Positions 52,794-60,257 of a stretch of DNA of 64,000 nucleotides are shown piece by piece. Source of the stretch: DSWT01 sp035415725 (lineage in GTDB: Bacteria; Chloroflexota; Anaerolineae; B4-G1; SLSP01); assembly GCA_035415725.1 (NCBI GenBank), contig DAOOGN010000002.1:54036-118035 (forward strand), in the 5' to 3' direction. Below the pieces are notes generated by a model that had not been told where the DNA came from, ran no database searches, and worked only from the letters and a program-made list of their open reading frames with translations. A program made the translations under genes and the position numbers. The number at the start of each line of letters is the position of its first letter. Position 1 is the stretch's first letter.

Positions 52794-53708
52794 CTATTCG
52801 CTCCTGGCGACAAACTTTAACGTGACGGCGCCGCGGGTCAGAGCCTTGAATGTCTCACGGATGGTGTCTGTTAATTGCCCGGTTTCCAACCACTCGCGCG
52901 TCCGTTCGTTGGGCGCTTCAACCGTTAGGATGCCATCTTCTAAAGCGATTCCCACCGTGGCCTCCAGGAATTTAAATTTACTGCTGCGCATCTTGGTTCG
53001 TAGCTCCTGCAGTGTCGCCTCCCACAATTCACGTGCCGAGAGGGTGGGGGTGTCTTTTTTGATGGGTGAAGTGCTCTTCTCTATGTCTTCCGCTTCTTCC
53101 GGCGCCAGCATGCTGAGGGGCAGCGGGGGAACGCCTTGCAGTAACCGTTCCAGTACTGTCTTGAAACGCGCCGGCGGCTCCAAATGCGTCATCGCCCGCC
53201 CCACCGCGATCCAGTCGGCGACGGCGTCGGCGCCATTATCGACCACGGCGCGGCGCACCAGAACCAGGTCCGGGACGGCGTCCATTTCCCGCGCAAAGCT
53301 AATTAACGCCTGAAAGGCGCTCTCAAGCCCGGGGCGCAGCGGGGGGATTTTGCCGGCTATATCTTCCCCCGGCACAGGAGGCTTGATCTCACACTTAAGA
53401 TTCAGCACAAAGTCGGTGGTCGGGTCGCCGGCTTGATCCAGCAGCAGATAGCCGGCGTCGACACATTCGCGGAGCGCTTTTCCGATAGCGCCGGGGGCTT
53501 TAATGCCGCTCTTCTCTTCAAATTGCGCAAGCGTAATATGAATGGGGATCACCCGTCCGCTTTCCACATCCCCGCCCCACGTTTGGCGCAGCGCGACACA
53601 CAGGACTTTCCATGCATCTGAAGAGAGCGTCGGCATAACCTGGTCGAAAAGGGTATTACGAACGGCTGTGAATTCCATATACGGATTACAGAACGGTCTT
53701 TCACTCAC
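52794..53708 (-). CDS. Replication-initiator-like protein with C-terminal DnaA domain-I-like module
   Basis: 304 residues. Residues ~10-110 look like a winged-helix DNA-binding region (TLFDQVMPTLSSDAWKVLCVAL, IHITLAQFEEKSGIKAPGAIGKALRECVDAGYLLL, in parts) similar to plasmid or phage initiators and DnaD-like proteins. A linker with acidic and Ser/Thr residues follows. Residues ~228-300 (ELWEATLQELRTKM, FLEATVGIALEDG, LTVEAPNERTREWLE) match DnaA domain I, which recruits DnaB helicase and other partners. There is no AAA+ ATPase, so this is not DnaA itself. It may be a helicase-loading adaptor from a mobile replicon. The gene stands alone beside a repeat-rich gap. Confidence 0.7.
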   Translation of the reverse strand: MSERPFCNPYMEFTAVRNTLFDQVMPTLSSDAWKVLCVALRQTWGGDVESGRVIPIHITLAQFEEKSGIKAPGAIGKALRECVDAGYLLLDQAGDPTTDFVLNLKCEIKPPVPGEDIAGKIPPLRPGLESAFQALISFAREMDAVPDLVLVRRAVVDNGADAVADWIAVGRAMTHLEPPARFKTVLERLLQGVPPLPLSMLAPEEAEDIEKSTSPIKKDTPTLSARELWEATLQELRTKMRSSKFKFLEATVGIALEDGILTVEAPNERTREWLETGQLTDTIRETFKALTRGAVTLKFVARSE

Positions 53709-53748
53709 AAGGCACCTCCTCAGACAATAGTCTCGTAATCGTTAGTCT

Positions 53749-53875
53749 GTATCTATTCAGGCCGGTCAACCTGGCGCAGCAACTTATTCCCTATAGTAGG
53801 TTTTGCACGAATTTTGGTATGCCAAGGACTCTTGGATGACGAGATAGGCATGTTTCTATAAGTCCATCCCCCCTG
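53749..53875 (+). repeat. Dispersed repeat R1, copy B
   Basis: GTATCTATTCAGG, then a diverged core (CCGGTCAACCTGG in place of CTAGTAAACCTGA), CTTATTCCCTATA, GGTATGCC, TGGATGACGAGATAGG and GTTTCTATA, ending in CATCCCCCCT. This is the most diverged of the four copies. Confidence 0.7.
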
Positions 53876-54020
53876 CCCTCTTCCCCCAGGAAAGGTGATT
53901 TTTGTAGAGGGTGTGGCGGGCGGCTTGAGACCTGTCAGCAACTGGGTTAAGTATACGGCAACATGAGCGGTCGGTCAATGGCACAGACGACAAAGGATAT
54001 AGTGCCAATGATGGGGAGAC

Positions 54021-54087
54021 GCTGTGGCCGGCCTCTGACCGTGCCCGCCTATGCCCGGCGGTGGCTCGGTCGGAGACCGGCCACAGC
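54021..54087. repeat. GC-rich inverted repeat, member of a dispersed family
   Basis: The arms GCTGTGGCCGG (54021-54031) and CCGGCCACAGC (54077-54087) enclose a CTCTGACCG/CGGTCGGAG second tier. Pieces recur at 31281-31320 and 45775-45812 (CAATGATGGGGA, GGCGGTGGCTCGG). Confidence 0.5.
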
Positions 54088-54136
54088 TCTTCAGACACCA
54101 TGATCAAATGAAGTCTTCTTTTTTCAATGTATCTAC

Positions 54137-54258
54137 AGGACTTACGCAAGCCTGGCTCGAATCAAGCGGCGGGGGATTTGTAGTGACGCCTTCAGGCGTC
54201 TCTTAGGAGCTAAGAACGGCTAAAGCCGTCACTACAAACGGAAATTTGCGTAAGTCCT
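54137..54258. mobile_element. MITE-like element with 13-bp perfect terminal inverted repeats, inserted in repeat R1
   Basis: The ends AGGACTTACGCAA (54137-54149) and TTGCGTAAGTCCT (54246-54258) are perfect inverted repeats. Inside are a second inverted pair (TTTGTAGTGACG/CGTCACTACAAA) and two small palindromes, GACGCCTTCAGGCGTC and ACGGCTAAAGCCGT. It has no coding capacity. The flanks read GTATCTA on the left and TCTATTCAGG on the right, so a TCTA duplication splits the start of R1 copy C. Confidence 0.7.
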
Positions 54259-54259
54259 C

Positions 54260-54331
54260 TCTATTCAGGCTAGTAAACCTGACGAAGCCACTTATTCCAT
54301 ACCAGGTTTGGCGTAGACTTTAGCCCTGAAT
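54260..54331 (+). repeat. Dispersed repeat R1, copy C (interrupted and shortened)
   Basis: CTATTCAGGCTAGTAAACC, TGACGAAGCCACTTATTCC and ATACCAGGTTTGGCGTAG follow the MITE; its first bases GTATCTA lie on the other side of the insertion at about 54129-54135. The 3' half of R1 is lost. The whole 53709-54484 gap holds repeats but no gene. Confidence 0.7.
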
Positions 54332-54443
54332 TTGTAGTCTTTTGGGGAGGGGTTCACAAGGCGAATTTTTCAACGCTGCGGAAGTGTCAACCCCTTTCGT
54401 CCGGAAAATAAATACCCCATTCCCTTTGGCCCCAAAAATACGG

Positions 54444-54449
54444 TATAAT
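54444..54449 (+). promoter_or_regulatory. -10 box of the exported hydrolase gene
   Basis: TATAAT with no clear -35, about 28 nt before the ribosome site AAGGAGAGG and the GTG start. Confidence 0.5.
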
Positions 54450-54484
54450 GATCAGGTTGAACATCACGACAAGGAGAGGAACCG

Positions 54485-56281
54485 GTGGGAAAACATTTCG
54501 GAAATAGTATTTTGTGCGCCAGGAAAGCGCGTCTCATGGCCGTAGTGCTTATCGGCATCGGCCTCGCGTTCGGCGTAGACGCGGTGGCCTCGGCGCCTGC
54601 TCTTCAGGAGCCGCCCTTCTCTTACGCCAATGGGCGGTTTGGATTTGGGTGGACCAGGAAGGTGTCGAATGTGCAGGCGCGCGGCTGGCCGGCCTACCTC
54701 AATGCCGGCTGGTACTGGGATTGGGCGGCGCGGGGCGCGACACAACTGCCGCCGCTCCAATATGTGCAAACCGTGCGGCTCTCGCCTGTCAAGAGCGGCA
54801 ATGTTCAGATTGGTTATACGGCCAGCCCCACCGGCACCGTGCTGCTCACCGCCATTGCCCAACAACTGGGAGCCACCTGGTTCATCGGTAACGAACCCGA
54901 TTGTAATACTATGGACAATATGCGCTCCGAGTGGTACGCGCGCGCCTATCACGATCTGTATTATCTTATCAAGAACGCCGATCCGACGGCCAAAATTGCC
55001 GCCGGCAACATCGTGCAGCCCACGCCCCAGCGCTTTCTGTACCTGGACCGCGTCCTGGCGGAGTATCAGACGCGCTATGGCGAACCGCTCCCGGCGGATC
55101 TGTGGAGTATCCACAGCTACATCCTCTGCGAGACATGTTATCCCGTTCCCCCCCATGTTCCCGGTGAGCCGGCGTGGGCATGGGGAGCATGCTTTGTCCC
55201 CGATTGGCCCAGCCAATCTCAGTCAGCCTTTATTGGGACATTTTACTCCGTGTACGATCACTGGGACATCGATATCTTCGCCGAGCGTATTCGGACATTT
55301 CGCCAATGGATGTACGACAACGGTTATCGCTATCATCCGCTGGTCATCCCGGAATATGGCGTGCTTTTTTATGAAGGATTGGTGTACAGTGGCGCCACCT
55401 ACGACGCAAAGAGTCGGGAGTTCATGTACGCCGGCTTTGATTGGATGCAGTCCGCCCGCGACCCCGTTACCGGTTATCGTCCAGACGACGGGCGGTTGGT
55501 GCAGGGATGGGCATGGTTCAGTCTCGACCACGGAGACTATCCAGGGGGCACGCTCTTCGATCCGTATACTTACCAACCGACGACAATGGGCCGGGACTAT
55601 GCCGCCTATACGGCGCAGGTCACGCCTACCGTGGATTTGCTGACGTTCGACCCCTACGTCACCACCCCTGTCACCGAGGCAGGGACGCCGGTCACGGCCA
55701 CCGTCCACTTCACTGTTTCCAATGCCGGGAACATCGCGTTCGATAGTTCAGTTGTCGCCAAATTGATCGGTAACTCACCGGTCAGTCCCACCTACTATAC
55801 CGTGATAGGGGCCAGTACGCTAGGCCAACTGGCGTGTTGTGGTGGCTATGATACGGTGGCGCTTCCCTGGCCCAATTACATCGTCGGCGAGGATTACGAT
55901 TTCTATGCCACCGTTCTGGAGACAGACTTAAATATCACCCACGTTTGGACAACGGCCTATACGGATACGGCTACGCCGGTTACTGCCACCCTCTACACCA
56001 CCGTCAGTAACCGGGGCTACAAGGACATAGGTGAACCACTCACAGTCACGTTCTTTTATAACACCAGCATCTCCATCCCGCTCGGCAGCATGGTCATTCC
56101 TGAACTTGGCTGTTGTGGGAATGAACAAACCGTTGCCATCTCATGGCCTAATCTCACCGATGGTTATTATCCATTTTGTGTGACGGCGACGACCACGCAA
56201 CTTCAAAGTGGACCCGTGTGCGTTGACCTGTGGATCAATCCGCGCACGATCTACCTCCCGCTGGTCGCTAAAAATTACTAG
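54485..56281 (+). CDS. Exported glycoside-hydrolase-like TIM barrel with CARDB-type modules and LPLVAKNY tail
   Basis: 598 residues. The GTG 54485 start has AAGGAG 8 nt upstream; a signal peptide spans about 17-38. Residues ~45-380 look like a clan-A-type barrel: the acid/base candidate E137 in GNEPD and the nucleophile candidate E290 in IPEYG, with aromatic strands such as VQGWAWFSLD in between. Family (GH39-like or another) cannot be fixed. Two Ig/CARDB-like modules (~395-485, ~490-585) share CCG turns. The last residues, IYLPLVAKNY, match the end of the 2246-residue exported protein. It probably degrades or binds a polysaccharide at the cell surface. Confidence 0.8.
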   Translation: MGKHFGNSILCARKARLMAVVLIGIGLAFGVDAVASAPALQEPPFSYANGRFGFGWTRKVSNVQARGWPAYLNAGWYWDWAARGATQLPPLQYVQTVRLSPVKSGNVQIGYTASPTGTVLLTAIAQQLGATWFIGNEPDCNTMDNMRSEWYARAYHDLYYLIKNADPTAKIAAGNIVQPTPQRFLYLDRVLAEYQTRYGEPLPADLWSIHSYILCETCYPVPPHVPGEPAWAWGACFVPDWPSQSQSAFIGTFYSVYDHWDIDIFAERIRTFRQWMYDNGYRYHPLVIPEYGVLFYEGLVYSGATYDAKSREFMYAGFDWMQSARDPVTGYRPDDGRLVQGWAWFSLDHGDYPGGTLFDPYTYQPTTMGRDYAAYTAQVTPTVDLLTFDPYVTTPVTEAGTPVTATVHFTVSNAGNIAFDSSVVAKLIGNSPVSPTYYTVIGASTLGQLACCGGYDTVALPWPNYIVGEDYDFYATVLETDLNITHVWTTAYTDTATPVTATLYTTVSNRGYKDIGEPLTVTFFYNTSISIPLGSMVIPELGCCGNEQTVAISWPNLTDGYYPFCVTATTTQLQSGPVCVDLWINPRTIYLPLVAKNY

Positions 56282-56300
56282 TGTGGTACAGGCAAAAAAC

Positions 56301-56335
56301 AACGAGCGGCCACGGCGTTGAAGTGGCCGCTCGTT
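56301..56335. terminator. Bidirectional terminator
   Basis: A perfect 13-bp stem AACGAGCGGCCAC/GTGGCCGCTCGTT with a 9-nt loop, a TTTT tract on the plus side and an AAAAAA tract (T-run on the minus strand). It serves both the hydrolase gene and convergent prs. Confidence 0.9.
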
Positions 56336-57310
56336 TTAACTGTAACCGTGATACGGTTTGAACAATTGCCCCACACTGCGACCGCTGTGCACGCGCGTGA
56401 TGACACTGGCCAGTAAAGGGGCGACCGAGAGCACCGTCAAATTGGGCAGATTCTCTCGGGCTCCGGGACGCAACGGCACCGAATTCGTCGTCACGATTTC
56501 CTTGATCGGCTGGGCACGTAGCGAATCAACAGCGGGACCGGAGAAAACTGCATGGACAAAACAACAATATACGTCTCCGGCGCCGGCTTCCTTCATCACC
56601 TGGATGTCGTCGCACATCGTTCCGGCTGTATCCACTTCATCGTCGACGATGATGACGTCTTTCCCCCGGACATCCCCAATCACGGTGAGCGCTGCCGTGC
56701 GATCCGCAACGCGACGTTTCTCCACGAAGGCCACCGGCAAATCGAGTTCCTCGGCAAAGACCCGCGCCTTTTTGGCGAATCCCAAATCGGCGGACACCAC
56801 CACAGCGTCCTGCAAATCTTTCTGGCGCATATAGTCGGCCAGCAAAGGGAACGCCGTCAGAGCGTCGCCGGGGATGCTGAAGAAGCCTTGAATTTGCCCG
56901 GCATGAAGATCCAGTGTTATATAGCGATCCGCCCCGGCAGCCTGAATCATATCGGCCACCAGACGTGCGGTAATCGGTACCCGCGGCTGGTCCTTTTTGT
57001 CGGAACGGCCATAGGCCAGGTAGGGGATGACGGCCGTCACGCGACCCGCCGAAGCGCGTTTCAGCGTATCGATGAAGATCAGCAGTTCCATCAGATTGTC
57101 GTTGACCGGCGCCGACGTCGTCTGAATCACAAAAGCGTCCTGCTCCCGGACGCTTTGGTATAATCGTACAAACGTATTGTCGTTGGCGAATTTGCGCGCT
57201 TCACGTCCGCCCAGAGGTACCTCAAGATCGGCGCTGATCTCTGCCGCCAGGTCGGGGCAGCCGTTGCCGCTGTAGAGAACAATCTTCCCATACTCCTGAA
57301 GCTGCGCCAT
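56336..57310 (-). CDS. prs: Ribose-phosphate pyrophosphokinase
   Basis: 324 residues from ATG 57310, with GGAGG 6 nt upstream. Motifs: FANDNTFVRL near the N-terminus, YLAYGRSDKKDQPRVPI (ATP-loop region), LDLHAGQIQGFF with the metal-binding residues, and the PRPP loop VIIVDDEVDTAGTM. It makes PRPP from ribose 5-phosphate and ATP for nucleotide, His and Trp synthesis. Its stop abuts the bidirectional terminator. The next upstream gene on the strand, a histidine phosphatase, ends 42 nt before it and may be cotranscribed. Confidence 0.94.
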   Translation of the reverse strand: MAQLQEYGKIVLYSGNGCPDLAAEISADLEVPLGGREARKFANDNTFVRLYQSVREQDAFVIQTTSAPVNDNLMELLIFIDTLKRASAGRVTAVIPYLAYGRSDKKDQPRVPITARLVADMIQAAGADRYITLDLHAGQIQGFFSIPGDALTAFPLLADYMRQKDLQDAVVVSADLGFAKKARVFAEELDLPVAFVEKRRVADRTAALTVIGDVRGKDVIIVDDEVDTAGTMCDDIQVMKEAGAGDVYCCFVHAVFSGPAVDSLRAQPIKEIVTTNSVPLRPGARENLPNLTVLSVAPLLASVITRVHSGRSVGQLFKPYHGYS

Positions 57311-57352
57311 ACTGCACCTCCACACGACTACCGGACTATGCAACTACTGGAC

Positions 57353-57991
57353 TCACTCGTCGAGCTGTTCTCCCATGCCGGAAAGGTGACACGTGTCGTT
57401 CAGCTTGAGCAGGGTGTAGTCCTGACCGTCAAATTCGATGAGGTTGATCGCGCCGGTATCCTGTCCCAGATGCCAGAAGCGCTCGTTGCCGAGGCCCAGG
57501 ATGCCCAATAAGAGCAGCCGATTGACCACCGTGTGCGCGACGATCACCACCGTGCCGTTGGCATGCCGCTCCATGATCTCCTTCAGAGCGCCCAACGCGC
57601 GAAGCTGCACGGCCGGCACGGTCTCGCCGCCGGGGATGGGGGCGTCCTGCGGATGGGCGTACCACAGTTCCAAAGCCTCCGTCCAATGTTGCGCGCGGAG
57701 TTCCTCAGGGGTGTAGCCTTCCCACGCGCCATAGTCGATATCCAACAAGCCGGGATGGACGCGCTCGTGGAGACGAAAGGGTTGGGCGATCTTCTCCGCC
57801 GTCTGACGGGCACGCATGAGCGGGCTGCAATACACGGCGTCCGGCGTCCAGTGCGTAGCGATGTAGCGCGCCGTTGCCTCGGCCTGCGCCAGGCCTGTCG
57901 CATCCAGGGCGATATTGGCGCGCCCGCGGAAACGGTCTTCCAGATTCCAGGCCGTTTGCCCATGCCGGACGAGAACCAGCGTAGTGCGCAT
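57353..57991 (-). CDS. Histidine phosphatase (phosphoglycerate-mutase-like) family protein
   Basis: 212 residues with the RHG motif LVRHGQTAWN (R9-H10-G11, phospho-histidine), the second Arg in YCSPLMRARQTA, the acidic DIDYGAWEG and the C-terminal VIVAHTVVNRLLL histidine. It fits the GpmB/CobC-like branch; phosphatase activity is more likely than true mutase, and the substrate is unclear. It follows the zinc-ribbon gene by 4 nt and precedes prs, so these three genes probably form one transcript. Confidence 0.88.
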   Translation of the reverse strand: MRTTLVLVRHGQTAWNLEDRFRGRANIALDATGLAQAEATARYIATHWTPDAVYCSPLMRARQTAEKIAQPFRLHERVHPGLLDIDYGAWEGYTPEELRAQHWTEALELWYAHPQDAPIPGGETVPAVQLRALGALKEIMERHANGTVVIVAHTVVNRLLLLGILGLGNERFWHLGQDTGAINLIEFDGQDYTLLKLNDTCHLSGMGEQLDE

Positions 57992-57995
57992 TATT

Positions 57996-58607
57996 TTACC
58001 GTTTCACCAGCAGGCGCGTCCCACAATTTACGCAGAGCGACGCTTGCGGCTCGTTGAGGAAGCCGCAATTCGAACATACAATCGGCTGCGCTTCCGCCAA
58101 CGATCCACGACACGCCTGACAGATGGACGCGCCGATAGGATTAGGCGTGTCACAGTAGGGGCAAATCACCGTCTGTAGAGCCGCTGCCGTCCCGCGACCG
58201 CTGCCCCGGCTCTGGCAGTATTCGTCCACGGCCTTCCAGATCTCCGTGCGCAGGCCCAACCAGCGCACGTTGCGCGCGATGTCGTCCAGTTCCCCCAACA
58301 AGCGCATGGGATTCATCCATCCCATGACGCCGGTCTTCGCCAGGTCTGCCGCCACGCCTAGCCAGGGCTGCTCGCTCACTGCCACGGTGACGCCGGTTTC
58401 AGTGGGGGTGATGTGCACCGTCACTGCCGTATGGGGATCATTCTGTTCTACATTACGGCTTTGTATCTGCGCCACGACCCTTCCGGCTTCGCCGCGTAGC
58501 GATTGCGCCCGGGTTTCACCTTGATCGAAGCGCAACACCAACGTGCGAGCCATATCCTCGGCACTGATCTTGCCGTGGTACAATCGCTGTTCAACTTTAT
58601 CTGCCAT
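57996..58607 (-). CDS. Double zinc-ribbon protein
   Basis: 203 residues. Residues 1-145 are a soluble alpha/beta region of no recognised family, Val/Thr-rich with DPHTAVTVHITPTETGVTV. The C-terminus carries two zinc ribbons, CPYCDTPNPIGASICQAC and CSNCGFLNEPQASLCVNCG. Such double ribbons are common in bacterial regulatory or adaptor proteins. It starts 15 nt after the DarA-like gene upstream, so it belongs to the same minus-strand run (59244 to 56336). Partner and function are unknown. Confidence 0.75.
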   Translation of the reverse strand: MADKVEQRLYHGKISAEDMARTLVLRFDQGETRAQSLRGEAGRVVAQIQSRNVEQNDPHTAVTVHITPTETGVTVAVSEQPWLGVAADLAKTGVMGWMNPMRLLGELDDIARNVRWLGLRTEIWKAVDEYCQSRGSGRGTAAALQTVICPYCDTPNPIGASICQACRGSLAEAQPIVCSNCGFLNEPQASLCVNCGTRLLVKR

Positions 58608-58622
58608 AGGCGCCTTTAGCCT

Positions 58623-58892
58623 TTACCCAAGTTGTACAAAATCCTCGGCGGGGATCACAAAAATCGTGGCCTTGTGCTCGCCAGGCTGATCGGGAGCGTG
58701 GCAGGTTCTCTCAATGCAGCCGAAAACCTTATCAATGTCAGCTTCCTCCACACCGATAAGCAGGGTGACCCGCCCGCGTCGCCAAAACCCCCCCGTGCTG
58801 GCAACGCGCGTGACGCGGAAATTGTTCTCGACCAACGCATCGGAGACATCGATGGCATCAGAATCTTTGACAATCGCTATGATCAGTTTCAT
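58623..58892 (-). CDS. DarA/PII-like cyclic-di-AMP receptor family protein (second of two)
   Basis: 89 residues from ATG 58892, with GAGGTG 7 nt upstream. The pattern LIIAIVKDSDAIDVSDALVE, FRVTRVASTGGFWRRGRVTLLIGV and ATIFVIPAEDFVQL (in pieces) matches the PII-like DarA/PstA (DUF970) family, which binds cyclic di-AMP in Gram-positive bacteria. Compared with its tandem partner the large loop is shortened. No gene for the cyclase lies here, so ligand identity is inference. It begins 10 nt after its paralogue. Confidence 0.82.
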   Translation of the reverse strand: MKLIIAIVKDSDAIDVSDALVENNFRVTRVASTGGFWRRGRVTLLIGVEEADIDKVFGCIERTCHAPDQPGEHKATIFVIPAEDFVQLG

Positions 58893-58902
58893 GATATGCA
58901 CC

Positions 58903-59244
58903 TCACAATTGCACAAAGCGCTCAACCGGAAGGATAAAGACTGTCGCGCCGCCTACAGAGGCTTCGATCATCATTGGATAGCCGGGGGTGAGTGATAACT
59001 CGACGCCCATCGGCACGTATCGGGTGCACCGTGGACATTGTTCACGCACCACAGAGAAGAATTGGGGCAAGCGCTCATGGGGCAGTCCTATCAACAACGT
59101 CACCAGGGCTTCATGGAGAAATCCGCCCACAGCATCCACCAAAGTCACCGGGAAGCCTTCTTTGTTCAAAGTCTGAATTAAGTCCCGTGACTGACTCCCA
59201 TCCACTATCGCAATCGCCAAACGGTCGATGGTTTCTTGCTGCAT
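58903..59244 (-). CDS. DarA/PII-like cyclic-di-AMP receptor family protein (first of two)
   Basis: 113 residues; GGAGGGG lies just upstream of ATG 59244. It shows LAIAIVDGSQSRDLIQTL, VTLVDAVGGFLHEALVTLLIG and VGGATVFILPVERFVQL, the hallmarks of the DarA/PstA family including the T-loop-like region and the closing strand. It is trimeric in known homologues, with ligand sites between subunits. An extra CPRC pair in the central loop (around residues 70-73) is unusual and could bind a metal or respond to redox state. Confidence 0.84.
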   Translation of the reverse strand: MQQETIDRLAIAIVDGSQSRDLIQTLNKEGFPVTLVDAVGGFLHEALVTLLIGLPHERLPQFFSVVREQCPRCTRYVPMGVELSLTPGYPMMIEASVGGATVFILPVERFVQL

Positions 59245-59325
59245 AGTCCCCTCCTAACCCGGACGAGTAGTAAGATTGGGTCGTCTCCTCCCAACTCTCA
59301 CAGTTGCTGTCAGCTCTTCTTTGAT

Positions 59326-59347
59326 TATAATCGGTTTATTGTAACCG
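59326..59347 (+). promoter_or_regulatory. Promoter with overlapping dyad for the tRNA methyltransferase gene
   Basis: TATAAT at 59326-59331 is followed at once by CGGTT-TATTGT-AACCG, an inverted repeat sitting on the expected start site. Confidence 0.45.
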
Positions 59348-59378
59348 GGAAAGTGAAACTCGGATTACACAGTCAAAA

Positions 59379-60257
59379 GTGCAGGCTACGCCCGTGGATA
59401 ACCCAACAGAGACCCTTTATGTTCAGCCTGGTGATATTGTACTCTTGATCGGCAAAGACCGCAAGGAGTGCATCTTTTTTGTCGAGCCGGGACGGGAACA
59501 TCAAACGCATCACGGTGTGCTCTCCCATGATCACATCATCGGCAGACGGTGGGGAGAAACCGTTGAAACGCATCTGGGCTACCCGTACCAGATTCTCCCG
59601 CCATCGCTCGAACAGTTGGTGCGTTCCATTCACCGCGCCACGCAGATCGTTTATCCGAAGGAAATCGGCTACATCCTGATGAAGATGAACATCGGGCCGG
59701 GAACGCACATCGTCGAGGCCGGCACCGGCAGCGGCGGCCTCACGCTGGCCCTGGCGCGCATGGTCATGCCGCACGGTCACGTCTACTCCTACGAAGTTCG
59801 CCCGGAGATGCAGGCCCTGGCGCAGAAAAATCTTGCCAGCCTGGGATTGACGCCCTATGTTACTTTCAAGGTGCGGGATATTGCGGAAGGCTTCGACGAA
59901 CAGGGGGTGGATGCCGTCTTCATCGACGTGCGTGAGCCGTGGGTTTATTTACCGCAGGTCCATGCCGTGCTCAAAGGCGGCGGTTTCTTCGGCAGCGTGT
60001 TGCCGACTGCCAATCAGGTGACGGCGTTGTTACGCTATCTGCAACAGCCGGAGCCAGCCTTTGGCTACACCGAGGTTGAGGAACTCATCCTGCGCCCCTA
60101 CAAGGCCGTGCCGGATCGCCTGCGCCCTTGCGACCGCATCATTGCCCACACCGGCTATCTCGTCTTTGCCCGCGCCTTGCTCGACGCATGCAACGCGGCA
60201 CCGATCACCGCCCCGCCGAGCTGCGGCGCAGCCGACTTTACCGACGATGGAGAATAG
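59379..60257 (+). CDS. trmI: tRNA (adenine-N1)-methyltransferase, TrmI type
   Basis: 292 residues from GTG 59379. An N-terminal beta domain (VQPGDIVLLIGKDRKECIFFV) precedes the Rossmann methyltransferase with VEAGTGSGGLTLALARM (motif I), YSYEVRPEMQALA and DAVFIDVREPW. The family makes m1A at position 58 of tRNA (sometimes 57) and works as a tetramer. The C-terminal ~20 residues are a variable extension. It converges with the flavoprotein gene, overlapping by 20 nt. Confidence 0.88.
   Translation: MQATPVDNPTETLYVQPGDIVLLIGKDRKECIFFVEPGREHQTHHGVLSHDHIIGRRWGETVETHLGYPYQILPPSLEQLVRSIHRATQIVYPKEIGYILMKMNIGPGTHIVEAGTGSGGLTLALARMVMPHGHVYSYEVRPEMQALAQKNLASLGLTPYVTFKVRDIAEGFDEQGVDAVFIDVREPWVYLPQVHAVLKGGGFFGSVLPTANQVTALLRYLQQPEPAFGYTEVEELILRPYKAVPDRLRPCDRIIAHTGYLVFARALLDACNAAPITAPPSCGAADFTDDGE

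Noticed and set aside
33923..54331. CRISPR array
   Set aside because: R1 copies are far apart, longer than CRISPR repeats and not regularly spaced; no cas gene is present.
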